Shown piece after piece: positions 40,004-49,229 of a stretch of DNA of 64,000 nt (position 1 is the stretch's first letter; the number at the start of each line of letters is the position of its first letter). The stretch is from NCBI GenBank assembly GCA_001184405.1, contig LFMX01000013.1, positions 1-64,000 on the forward strand, given 5' to 3'. The notes below the pieces were generated by a model. That model ran no database searches, was not told the origin of the DNA, and saw only the letters and a program-made list of their open reading frames with translations. This DNA is from Candidatus Burkholderia humilis (lineage in GTDB: Bacteria; Pseudomonadota; Gammaproteobacteria; Burkholderiales; Burkholderiaceae). The position numbers and the translations under genes are program-made.

Positions 40004-40771
40004 TTACTTCCCCGACGCAATCCGATCCTCGATATGCTTCGCGCGCGCCGGCGACGACGGGTGCGAACTCAGCATGCTCGACTCGCCGCCATCGATGGTC
40101 GCGAGCTTCTGGAACGCCGTCACGAGTCCCTGCGGGTTGTAGCCTTTTTTCTTCTGCATATCGAACGAGTAGTCGTCGGCAGCGGATTCCTGCGATTGCG
40201 AGAACTGCGCGTTGACGAACTTCTCCGAAAGATTGCCCAACTGCGACGCCGACAGATTGCCGATGACGCCGCCCGCCGACGACACCACCGAGCGCGCCGC
40301 CGACGTCGCGTACGCGACCTGCATCACCTTCTTCGTGTGGCCGAGCGCAACGTGGCCCATTTCGTGGCCGACGACGCCGCGCACTTCTTCATCCGTCATC
40401 AGATCCATCAGGCCGCTATAGACGCGCACGCAACCATTGGCCATCGCCCAGGTGTTCACGTCCTTCGTCAGATAAACCTTGTAGTTGACCGGCACGCCGT
40501 TGATGTTGTCGCCGAGCTGCTTCGAGATCGTGTTCAGGCGCTTTGTGTACGTGCTGGATGCCGGCGCAATCTGGTTCTCTTTGTCCAGATCGGCGCAGGA
40601 TTTATCGGAGAGCGTGCGCACGTCGGTGTCGCTCAGCGTCAGCGCCTGCGTGGCGAGCTGCCCCGTCTGCATGAGCTGGTTCGGGTCCATGCTGCTCAAG
40701 CTCGCCATCTTGCTGCACGATGCCAGCGTGAAAATCGCCATTCCCGCCAGCGCGATGCGGATGATCGTCAT
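40004..40771 (-). CDS. M48-family metalloprotease lipoprotein
   Basis: 255 residues from the ATG at 40771 (MTIIRIALAGMAIFTLASC), with lipobox LASC. The zinc motif HEMGH appears in VRGVVGHEMGHVALGHTKK, with the downstream glutamate in SQSQESAADDYSFD. It resembles LoiP/YcaL-type proteases that act in outer-membrane protein quality control. An upstream in-frame GTG-type extension is not supported. It is separated from the mdc cluster by about 190 bases. Confidence 0.88.
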   Translation of the reverse strand: MTIIRIALAGMAIFTLASCSKMASLSSMDPNQLMQTGQLATQALTLSDTDVRTLSDKSCADLDKENQIAPASSTYTKRLNTISKQLGDNINGVPVNYKVYLTKDVNTWAMANGCVRVYSGLMDLMTDEEVRGVVGHEMGHVALGHTKKVMQVAYATSAARSVVSSAGGVIGNLSASQLGNLSEKFVNAQFSQSQESAADDYSFDMQKKKGYNPQGLVTAFQKLATIDGGESSMLSSHPSSPARAKHIEDRIASGK

Positions 40772-40959
40772 GTTTATGCCTTTTTGTTGAGTGAGGTGAT
40801 CGTCGTTCGGCGGATCGATGCAGATATCGATCCGATTGCGGACGGAGGCCAATGCTCAAGGCTGCTTGACCTGTTCGCCACCGGAAAATTCCGATTTTGC
40901 TTACAGGGGATGACAAAATGCTATCGGAAAACGCGCGTTGGCCGTCTCCAAAAAGCGAA

Positions 40960-41871
40960 TCAATCGGCGGCGCGCTGGCGGGCTGCGCGCACGCGCGCGG
41001 CGATCGATGCAACCGGCGACGCATCCATCGCAAAAGCGGGCGTGTCGGGGAGCGCGTCGGCGGCGAGTTGCGTGAGCGACTGGCCGGGCGGCATCTCGAC
41101 GAAGCACGTCGCGCCGAGTTCGGCGAGGGCGATCGTCGAATCGTGCCAGCGCACCGGATAGCGCAGGTTGGTCGCGAGGTCGTCGCGCACGGCATCGGCA
41201 TGGCGCAGCACGCGCGCTCCGCGATTGCCGATATAGGCAATGCGCGGCTTGTGAAGCGTGACGTTTCCAGCGGTTTCCGTGAGACGCGCCGCCGCCTCTT
41301 CCAGCAAGACGCAGTGCGACGGCACGCTCACCGCGAGCCGTTCCGCTTTGCGTGCGCCGCGTTCGAGCGCTTCGTCGCTGCCGGAAACGACGATCTGCCG
41401 CGGCGCGTTCAGATTGCCGATGTAGGCATCGGCGTGACTGTCGGCGATGACGCGGGCGATGTCGCGCTCGTTCAGCCCGAGCACGGCGAGCATGCCGTAG
41501 TCGCGCGGATACGCGTCCTGCATCAACCGGGCGCGCAGGCGAACGAGCGTGAGGGCATCGGCGAAATCGATCGCGCCGGCCACGACCGCTGCGCCGTACG
41601 CGCCGACCGACAGACTCGCGACCGCCTCCGGCTTGATGCCTTCCTCCGCGAGCGAGCGCGCCGCCGCCACGCCGGCCGCGACGAGCGTGATCTGCACCGC
41701 GACGGTCGAGGCGAGCGCATCGGCGTGATCGAGTTGCAGGATGTCTTCGTTCAGCGCGTCGGAGGCTTCGGCGTAGGTGCGCGCGATCGTCGGATGCGGC
41801 TTGTCGCCGCCCACGCGATGCAGAAAGCCTGCCGTCTGCGCGCCCTGTCCGGGAAAGAGGTAAGCGATCAC
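40960..41871 (-). CDS. mdcH: Malonate decarboxylase malonyltransferase subunit MdcH (epsilon)
   Basis: 303 residues from a GTG (VIAYLFPGQGAQ) overlapping the mdcG stop by three bases. It is an FabD-like acyltransferase with the nucleophile Ser88 in VASLSVGAYGAA. It loads malonate onto the decarboxylase acyl carrier subunit. The frame is intact and the length is normal, but its partner MdcC is deleted from the cluster and mdcA, B, D and G are damaged, so the enzyme has no working complex unless parts exist elsewhere. Confidence 0.88.
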   Translation of the reverse strand: MIAYLFPGQGAQTAGFLHRVGGDKPHPTIARTYAEASDALNEDILQLDHADALASTVAVQITLVAAGVAAARSLAEEGIKPEAVASLSVGAYGAAVVAGAIDFADALTLVRLRARLMQDAYPRDYGMLAVLGLNERDIARVIADSHADAYIGNLNAPRQIVVSGSDEALERGARKAERLAVSVPSHCVLLEEAAARLTETAGNVTLHKPRIAYIGNRGARVLRHADAVRDDLATNLRYPVRWHDSTIALAELGATCFVEMPPGQSLTQLAADALPDTPAFAMDASPVASIAARVRAARQRAAD

Positions 41872-42612
41872 GACGCGCTCCACAGATCGGCGGTAAGGCG
41901 CGGGCCGTCGGCGTGGCGCAGCATCACGCGCACGTTCGAGCGATCGGCGCGCGCGAATTCCGCGAGGGAAAACGCCGCGCCGGGCGTTTCGATCTGCACG
42001 TCGATGCGCGGGCCGATTTCTTTCGCCGCTTGCGAGAGCGCGTCGAAAAGCGCGGTGGCGCGATCGTGCGAAATCCGCGTCGGTGCGCAGATGATGAGAT
42101 CGAGATCGCTTGCGTGTGTGACCGTCGGCATGCCGCTCGCGAGTTCGAATCCGGCACTGCCGGCGGGGCCCCAATCGAGATCGATGATCGGCGTAATCGC
42201 GCGCAGCAGTTCGAACGCCGGAAGCCGCGCGCGAGACGGATCAGGCTCGCGCGTGCGCAAGTCTTCAGGCGTGTGAATCACGTCGATGCAGCGCGCATCG
42301 AGCCACGTGCCGAAACGCTCGCCGCGCGTTGTGCCGCGAATACCGATGGGGACGGCTTCGAAGACCGGCAGCGGCGCTTCGGGTTCGCCGAAGCTCGCGT
42401 CATCGTCGCGGACGAGACGGCCGCGCGGCAGACCCGCGTGCATATAAGTGACATTTTCGCAGAGACGCGGCGCGGTCAACGCGTCGCAACCACGGCGCCC
42501 GCCGCACCACGACAAACGGCGCTCGCGCCAACGCTGCTTCGACCTACGGCGGCGCATCGGCGAACGGCGGCGTGTCGTGCGCGAGACGCAGCAGATCGTG
42601 CGGACGAATCAC
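41868..42612 (-). pseudogene. mdcG: Phosphoribosyl-dephospho-CoA transferase MdcG, broken
   Basis: A GTG at 42612 overlapping the mdcE stop starts VIRPHDLLRLAHDTPPFADA, the normal N-terminus. A TAG at 42544-42546 (where Trp is expected) then ends the frame. VEAALARAPFVVVRRAP continues past the stop in the same frame. Farther on, the remaining residues (VPIGIRGTTRGERFGTWL, ASDLDLIICAPTRI, VRVMLRHADG) lie in a different frame down to 41868. One nonsense change and at least one frameshift. MdcG attaches the prosthetic group to MdcC. Confidence 0.83.
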
Positions 42613-43406
42613 GCGTTCCACTGCTCGCGCATCCGTTTGCGCACGTCGATCGATGCCGCGCGCGTGCGCTTCGCATCGGCGGAAGCGAGCCAGTTCGAGA
42701 GATCGCGCGGACCGCTGCGTGCATCCTTCACCGCCGCCGCAAGCGATGTCCGCACGCGTTCGATATTGGCGGAAGATGGCGCGTCTGCATCGATGCCTTC
42801 GATCAGTTCGTGCAGCAAACCGAGCCGTGCATATGCGCTCATCTTGTATGACATCGGCAGAACGGTATCGCCAAGCGCGTCGAGACTCTCGACGCTGCGC
42901 CGCGTGACGCGCGCGGCCGCTTCCTTGCCCATCGCATGAACTGCGGTGCCGGGCGCATCGAGCGCGACGATCCGGTTCGCCTGATACCCATGCGCGAGAT
43001 ACGCGCCCGACATCGCCGGACCGACGAGCAGCGCAATCACCGGATGCCCGGCGAGCCGCGCGCTGGCGTAGGCATCGACGGCGGCGCATGCGAGATGAAT
43101 GCCGAGCAATTCCTCGCGCCGTCCGTACGCCTGACTTTTGACATCGACGATGGCGACGATCGGGCGCTTCACGTTCGCGTCGCGATCGGCGTCGATCACG
43201 TTACGCACCGCGCGCGCAAGCAGCCAGCCTTGTTCGAGCCCGACGACGTTCTCGCGTGCGCGCGGGAAGCGGTTCGCGGGATCGGGCACGACGGCGATGA
43301 ACGCGGCGCGCTCGCCGTCGAATTCGCCGTCGCGCGCGCGAATCGGGCCAAATTCAGGACCGGAAGACGGGGCAAGCGAATCGAGCCAGCGTTGGCCACG
43401 GGTCAT
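42609..43406 (-). CDS. mdcE: Malonate decarboxylase gamma subunit MdcE
   Basis: 265 residues from the ATG at 43406, with GGAG six bases upstream and an ATGA overlap with the mdcD stop. The crotonase-like carboxyltransferase fold shows VDVKSQAYGRREELLGIHLA, LLVGPAMSGAYLAHGYQANR and PGTAVHAMGKEAAARVTRRS. With MdcD it decarboxylates the malonyl thioester. The frame is open, but most partners are broken. Confidence 0.87.
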   Translation of the reverse strand: MTRGQRWLDSLAPSSGPEFGPIRARDGEFDGERAAFIAVVPDPANRFPRARENVVGLEQGWLLARAVRNVIDADRDANVKRPIVAIVDVKSQAYGRREELLGIHLACAAVDAYASARLAGHPVIALLVGPAMSGAYLAHGYQANRIVALDAPGTAVHAMGKEAAARVTRRSVESLDALGDTVLPMSYKMSAYARLGLLHELIEGIDADAPSSANIERVRTSLAAAVKDARSGPRDLSNWLASADAKRTRAASIDVRKRMREQWNA

Positions 43407-44784
43407 GATTGTCTCCACAAAGCACGCAGCGTATCGGGATCGATGGCATCCGGATTCACCTTCGCCAGCCGCTCGATAAAACCGTCTACATCTTCCGTGC
43501 GATGCCGCTGCGGCACGCCGCGCGAAAACGCCGCGAGCAGCGCATCGCGGACCTGGGCGGAATCGTCTTCGACGAGCGTATCCGCGAGACCGGCCGCGAC
43601 GCGTTGCTCGCCGCCGATCATCGACCAGATCAGGCCAGGCGGCGGTCGTGCGAATCCAGTTCCTCGATACCCGCTTCCTGTTCGATCACTTCCGGCCCGT
43701 TCATGCCGAGCCGCGCCTGCCGCGTCATCACGAGTTCGGTGCACAGCGTGGCGGCAAGCGACATGCTACCGAAGCAGCCGACCATGCCGCCGATCACGTC
43801 GACGCCCGGCACGTGTCGCCGCAGCGCGACGATCGCCGCCTGAATTTCCGCGATGACGGCAAGCCCGAGATTCGCCTCTTGCAGCCGCACGCCGCCGGTT
43901 TCGAACAGGATGACGGGACGTATCGTGCGTCCGGCTTCGAACTCGGTCAGCGCCATTTCGAGCGCCGCCGCGATCTTCGCGCCTGACACTTCGCCGGTGC
44001 TGCCGCTCTGAAACGCCGGCTCGATCGCCGCGATTAGCGCAAGCAAATCGCGATCGAGCCGGACGAGCGCGGCGCGGCCTGCTTCATGCGCCATGCCGCC
44101 TGCGTCGATCACGCGGCGCGCGCCGTGTTGCGCCGTGTGCAGGCCGCCGCGATGCAAAAGACACGTGTCATCGAGCCGCGCGTCGTGTTCGGCGAGACCG
44201 CGCGCGCGGGCATTGCGCAAAGCGGGCAAACCGATGCGCAACGCGTGCGGAAAGCCATCGCGCGCTTCGCCTCTTGCGCCCGCAACATGAAAGCGCTCGC
44301 TGACTTTCGCGCCGTGACTTTGCGCCGCGGCAACGGGTGCGAAGCGATCTTCGAAGCAAGCGATGTCGGCCGCAGATGCGCAAATCGCTTCGCTATCGCC
44401 GGGCGCGTTCATCGCGGCTCTGGCACACAGCAAACCGACGATCCAGATCGCCCCGCGATGCGCGTTGCTGCCCGCGGTGGCGCGCATCATCGCGCGTTCG
44501 CCTTCGCGGCCGATGCGCGCCAGTTGTTCGCGCAATGCCTGCGACGGCGGCGCATCGCTCGCGGCGTGCGCCATCGCCAGAAAGGCCGGTTCGAGCGCGT
44601 CGGCGGAGCGCAGCATCGTGTCCAGATCGAGATCGCGATGCGCGCGGCTGCCACGTGCATCGACCAGAGCGGGTTTCGGCGTGAGACGCGCTTCGGCGAC
44701 CAACGCGTCCACCACGCACCGCGCGATGCGCACCGGCGGCAGCGCGCACGCGACATCGCGTAAGGAAAGGGGCCGGGCGCTCAT
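43403..44784 (-). pseudogene. In-frame deletion fusion of mdcB and mdcD, with a later frameshift; mdcC lost
   Basis: From the ATG at 44784 the first 245-250 residues are MdcB, the triphosphoribosyl-dephospho-CoA synthase (SARPLSLRDVACALPPVRIA, KPALVDARGSRAHRDLDLDT). Near 44035 it passes without a break into the MdcD beta subunit (IAAIEPAFQSGSTGEVSGAK, ETGGVRLQEANLGLAVIAEI). The end of mdcB, the whole acyl-carrier gene mdcC and about 75 codons of mdcD are gone. The MdcD part then shifts frame near 43650 (IEELDSHD, then LIWSMIGGEQRVAAGLAD in another frame to 43403). Confidence 0.85.
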
Positions 44785-46389
44785 CACCAGCTCCGAAAGC
44801 GCGCGGGCGGCGCATACAAACCGCTTGACCACGCCACCAGATCGTCGATGCTGCGCGCCGCGAGCATCGAACGCTTCGCTTCGCCGCGCCGCACGCCGAG
44901 ATCTTCCGGATACGCAACGATGCCGCGCTGTCGCAACTCGGCGGTCTTCGAAGGATCGGCGCGCATGCCGATCGGCGTCACGCCCGCGACCGCCGCGCGA
45001 CGTTCCTCGAAACCCTGCGCCGCATGCAGATACGCGATGCCCCTTCTTCGGTCACGACATGCGTGACGTCATCGCCGTAAATCATGACGGGCGCGATTGG
45101 CATGCCGCTTTTCTCGCCGACGGCAATCGCGTCCAGTGTATCGACGATGGTCCGCTCGCCGCCTTTCTTATACGTCTCCGCCCTTTGCACGACGAGCTTG
45201 TGGCCGCGCGCAATCTGCGGATTCGGGCCGTCGTCTTTCAGCAGCTTTAGCTACGCTTCGCTCGAATACCGGCGGCCGCGCGGATCGTGGCCCATGTTGA
45301 ATTCGCGTCCGCATCCATCTGCAAAGTGGAACCGATGAAGAGATCGACGCCGTATTGCCCGGCCAACTGACAGAACACGCGGTTCGAACACAGACTGCCG
45401 CCGTGTCCGGTGAAGAACACATCGGGCCGCGCCGAAATGTAGTTCTCCATGCCGACTTCGCTGCCGAAGCAATGCACGCTTTCGACCCAGCCGGATTCGA
45501 TCGCCGGAATCAAAGTGGGATGCGGATTGAGCGCCCAGTGCGTGCAGATTTTGCCCTTCAGCCCGAGCTTTTCGCCATACGTCGGCAGCAGCAGTTCGAT
45601 GGCGGCGGTATCGAAACCGATGCCGTGATTGAGCGTCGTCACGCCGTACCGGTCGTAGATGCCGCGAATGGTCATCATCGCCATGAGAATCTGCAATTCG
45701 CCGATGTGACGCGGATCGCGCGTGAAGAGCGGCTCCACGGCGAACGGCTTGTCCGCTTGCACGACGACATCGATCCACGAAGCGGGGATATCGACGCGCG
45801 GCAGTTCATCGACGATCTCGTTGACCTGCGCCACCACGATGCCGTGCCTGAACGCGGTCGCTTCCACGATGGTCGGCGTGTCTTCCGTATTCGCGCCGGT
45901 GTACAGATTGTCGTGGCGGTCGGCCTGCACCGCGCACACGAGCGCGACCTGCGGCGTGAGATCGATGAACATGCGCGCGTACAGTTCGATATACGTGTAG
46001 ATCGCGCCGATTTCGAGCAGACCGTCTTCGAGCAATTGCGCGACGCGCAGACTCTGCGGCCCGGCGAACGCGAAATCCACCTTGCGCGCGATGCCTTGCT
46101 CGAACAACGCCAGATGCTCCGGCCGGCTGATGCTCGAAATCAGCAGATGCACGTCGTGCACGCGCTGCGGATCGAGCTTCGCGAAGGCGCGCGACAGAAA
46201 ATCCGCCTGCTTCTTGTTGTCTTCGAGCGCCACGCGATCGCCGGTGATGATCAGCACACTCAATGCATCGACGATACGGTTCGTGTCGAGCACGACGCCG
46301 TTCATCCACGGCGCGATCAGCTTCAGGCGGCGCGCTTTTTCCTGCGCGCGCGTGGTCCAGCAGCGGGTGGGAGCGGGAGCGTCGTTCAT
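44784..46389 (-). pseudogene. mdcA: Malonate decarboxylase alpha subunit MdcA, multiply broken
   Basis: The ATG at 46389 overlaps the regulator stop (ATGA). About 360 residues are intact (MNDAPAPTRCWTTRAQEKAR to LFIGSTLQMDADANS). At about 45292-45300 a deletion and frameshift remove roughly 14 residues; NMGHDPRGRR follows in a new frame, then a TAG at 45251-45253 where Trp is expected. LKLLKDDGPNPQIARGHKLV continues, a further frameshift occurs in a GGGG run at 45040-45043, and the true end ARSIDDLVAWSSGLYAPPAR lies in a third frame to 44784. MdcA is the acyl-carrier transferase. Confidence 0.87.
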
Positions 46390-47141
46390 GCGTCGGCCTT
46401 GTCAGATGTCGTTCTGGAAGATGCGCAGCGTTTTTTCTTCGTGTGCGTGTGGTGCGCGAGCGCCTGGGCATCGGCGAGAAATCGGTGGATCAGTTCTCCC
46501 GTCGCCAGCAAATGTCGTGCGACGAGCGTTTGCGCGCGTTCGATATCGCGGGTGGCGAGGGCGTCGAAGATCGCACAATGTTCGGTATCCGAAGTATCTT
46601 TGTGGATCGGCAGGCCGAGTTTCAGACGCAGATAACGCTCGCCGCGCCGATGCATCTGGCCGATCAGTTCCATCAGACGCGGCCGGTTCGCAGGCGTGTA
46701 CAGGCTCATATGGAACTGCTCGTTGCGCACGACGTAAAGGGCCGGGTCCGGCTCGTTCTCGGCGGCTTCGAGCAAGCGTTTCGCATCGGCGAGCGTTTGC
46801 GGCGTGTGATGTTCAATGGCGATACCGATCGCCAGACTCTCCAGCGATGCGCGGATCTCGTAGATTTCGCGCGCTTCATCGGCGGATTGCAGGCTGACGG
46901 CCGCGCCGCGATTCGGTTCGATCGTCACCCAGCCTTCACTCTCGAGCTGGCGAAACGCTTCGCGCACGGGAATGGCGCTGACGGAAAACTGCCGCGCGAT
47001 GGCGTTCTGCCGCAACGGTTCGCCCAACAAAAGCGCGCCTTCGACGATGGCCGAACGCAATGCATCTGCAATGAAACGCGATGTGCTCTGGCGCGGCTCG
47101 AACTGGGCATCGCGAAAAGATGAAGCGGTCGATGAAGACAT
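46386..47141 (-). CDS. GntR/FadR-family regulator of the malonate decarboxylase cluster
   Basis: 251 residues. N-terminal winged helix-turn-helix (RFIADALRSAIVEGALLLGE, VSAIPVREAFRQLESEGWVT) and C-terminal FCD ligand domain with metal-type histidines (NEQFHMSLY, HRR, DTEHCAIFDALA, RHL). By position and family it matches the MdcY-type repressors that respond to malonate. It is co-directional with mdcA (overlapping stop/start) and divergent from the MFS gene. Intact. Confidence 0.85.
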   Translation of the reverse strand: MSSSTASSFRDAQFEPRQSTSRFIADALRSAIVEGALLLGEPLRQNAIARQFSVSAIPVREAFRQLESEGWVTIEPNRGAAVSLQSADEAREIYEIRASLESLAIGIAIEHHTPQTLADAKRLLEAAENEPDPALYVVRNEQFHMSLYTPANRPRLMELIGQMHRRGERYLRLKLGLPIHKDTSDTEHCAIFDALATRDIERAQTLVARHLLATGELIHRFLADAQALAHHTHTKKKRCASSRTTSDKADA

Positions 47142-47183
47142 GGCTAGGTGAAAGTGCGGAGTTGTCGGGTGCTAATTTTCAAA

Positions 47184-47197
47184 TTTTATATATAAAA
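47184..47197. promoter_or_regulatory. AT-rich palindrome, candidate regulator operator
   Basis: TTTTATATATAAAA is a perfect 14-bp palindrome in the 138-base gap between the GntR-type regulator and the divergent MFS gene. Its centre and arms resemble the ATTGTATACAAT type bound by a known malonate regulator (MdcY) only loosely. Position supports an operator. Confidence 0.45.
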
Positions 47198-47279
47198 ATG
47201 AACACGGAACTCCCGGTACTTTCCCGAAGACGCTGATCCAAAAATAGAACGAGGGTGTCGTCATTTCCTTTGGAGAGAC

Positions 47280-48630
47280 ATGGCCATGCCCACAACGGTA
47301 GATCGTCATATCCGCGCCGTGCGCGCGACGAAGACGCCGCTCAATCGCTCGCAGATCACCGGATTTTGGGGCGCGTGGGCGGGCTGGATGCTTGATGGAA
47401 TGGATTCGTTCATCTATGCGCTCGTGCTCGTGCTCGTGCTCGTGTTCGTGCTCGCGCCCGCGCCCGCGCTGACCGAGTTGTTGCCGCGCTCGGGTTATGC
47501 CGCGACGCCGGCGAACATCGGGCTGGCGGGTTCCATTTTGTTTGCGCTGTTTCTCGTCGGATGGGGACTGTCCTTTATCTGGGGACCGCTCGCCGACCGC
47601 TTCGGCCGCACGAAAGTGCTCGCCGCGACCATCTTCACCTTCGCGATCTTCACCGGGCTTACCGCGACGGCGCATACCGTGTGAGAACTCGGCATCTATC
47701 GATTTTTCGCGGGCGTGGGTAGGCGGGGAATGGGCGCTGGCCGGAACGTATGTCGCGGAAGCGTGGCCGGAAGACCGGCGCAAGATGGGCGCGGGTTATC
47801 TGCAGACCGGTTATTACGCGGGATTCTTTCTGGCCGCCGCGCTCAATTACACGATCGAGGCGGCATTCGGCTGGCGCGTGATGTTTCTGGTCGGGCTGTT
47901 TCCGGTCGTCGTGTCGATCATGGTGCTGCTGCGCGTGAAGGAAACTGACAAGTGGGAACGCACCGAAGCCGCTACGCCGCACGTCAAACACGAGAGTTCG
48001 CTCAAGGCGATCTTCAACGCGCAGTATCGCAAGCGGACGATCGTTGTGGCCGTGTTGCTGACGGTGGCGATCATTGGGCTGTGGGCGGGCGCGGTGTATG
48101 AACCACCGTCCGCCGTGATTCAGCTCGCGACGAAGGCCGGCATGAGCAAGCCGGAAGCCGCGCGCATGGCGTCGATCGCGACGGGATTGCTGTCGATCGG
48201 CACGATCATCGGCTGTCTCGCGCTGCCGCCGATGGCCGAGAAGATCGGCCAGCGCAAGACGCTCGCGGTGTACTTCGTGGGCATGGCGACCTCGATTGCG
48301 CTCGCGTTCGGCTGGGCGTTCTATCTGCCGAACGGACTGGTGCCGTTTATTGCGCTGCTCGTCGTGCTCGGGTTTTTCGGCGGCAATTTCGCGCTCTTCT
48401 CGCTGTGGCTGCCCGAGCAGTTCGAAACGCGCGTGCGTGCGACGGCGTTCGCGTTCTGTACATCGATCGGACGCTTTTTCGGGGCGATCGTGAACTTCGG
48501 CATCGGCGCAATGGTGCTCAACATGAAGACGCTCGGCGTACCGATCGCCATTACCGCGGTTGCGTTTCTTATCGGACTCGCGGTGATTCCGTTCGCGCCC
48601 GAAACGAAAGGGCAGGACCTGCCGAGCTGA
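47280..48630 (+). pseudogene. MFS transporter of the malonate cluster, broken
   Basis: The ATG at 47280 has GGAGAG upstream. The first 134 codons encode MFS helices 1-3 (TGFWGAWAGWMLDGMDSFIY, GPLADRFGRTKV), then TGA at 47682-47684 where Trp is expected (TVxELGIYRFFAGVG). A frameshift near 47720 (GVG then EWALAGTYVAEAWPEDRRKM) must be crossed to reach the remaining helices, which are open to 48630 and end FAPETKGQDLPS. The first membrane helix also carries an expanded LVLVLVLVFVLAPAPA tract. Probably once a malonate or related acid symporter. Confidence 0.85.
47421..47450 (+). repeat. CTCGTG hexanucleotide repeat in the MFS gene
   Basis: Four perfect CTCGTG units and a fifth TTCGTG, followed by CTCGCGCCCGCGCCC. 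Relatives I know have a single VLVPALTELL segment here, so the tract looks expanded in frame. Confidence 0.85.
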
Positions 48631-48769
48631 GCGTCCTACACGAAAATGACGCTTACTTTCTGAAAGTTTTTCACCGGTAATAGGACGTTACCAAGTCGCA
48701 CAGATGCAAAGCGCGCCGCTCGATATAGTCGCCTCATTACTACAAACAAATCAACAAGGTAGGCTTCAG

Positions 48770-49143
48770 ATGAACAAGGTATCGAAGATTTCGGTGCTCC
48801 CGGGCGCGCTCATGATCGGCGGTGTCATGGCGTCGGGCGCCGCGATGGCGGGGGTGTCGGTGGGCGTGAATATCGGGGTGCCCGCGCCGGTGTACGTTGC
48901 GCCCGCGCCGGTTTATGCGCCGCCTCCGCCGCCCGTCGTGTACGCGCCTCCCCCGCCGCCGGTGTATCGTAACCGGCGATTGTCATCGGTTGGCATGGCG
49001 ATCGTTATTGGGATGGCCGTCGCTACTGGGATTGCAACGACTATTACCGGCATCACGGACATGGGCGCGGGCCGTATCGTGGTCCGCCGGGACATGCTTA
49101 CGGTCATGGCCACGGGCACGGCGGTCGGCACGGCCGGCATTGA
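48770..49143 (+). pseudogene. Secreted Pro- and Gly/His-rich protein, frameshifted
   Basis: From the ATG at 48770 the protein begins MNKVSKISVLPGALMIGGVM, a signal peptide, then VSVGVNIGVPAPVYVAPAPV and proline repeats to PPPPPVY. At about 48968-48978 the frame shifts: the natural continuation VIGWHGDRYWDGRRYWD and HHGHGRGPYRGPPGHAYGHG, ending GGRHGRH at the TGA 49141-49143, is one frame over. In the unshifted frame an aberrant 60-residue tail runs to 49192. Homologues in Burkholderia are small exported proteins of unknown function. It may be inactive or a sequencing error. Confidence 0.78.
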
Positions 49144-49169
49144 ACGAAGCGTGTTAGCCAACCAAAAGC

Positions 49170-49204
49170 AAAGCGCCGCTCACATGACGTGAGCGGCGCT
49201 TTTT
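49170..49204. terminator. Intrinsic terminator between the Gly/His-rich gene and fabI
   Basis: AAAGCGCCGCTCAC-ATGAC-GTGAGCGGCGCTTTTT, a perfect 14-bp stem. It serves the plus-strand gene and, with its A-run, can also end fabI transcription on the minus strand. Confidence 0.92.
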
Positions 49205-49229
49205 CATGCCTGCCGGGAAACGAAAAGAC

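Noticed and set aside
47172-47783. Minus-strand 203-codon frame overlapping the MFS gene
   Set aside because: It contains a HEHEHEHE run made from the CTCGTG repeat read backwards; no family motif.
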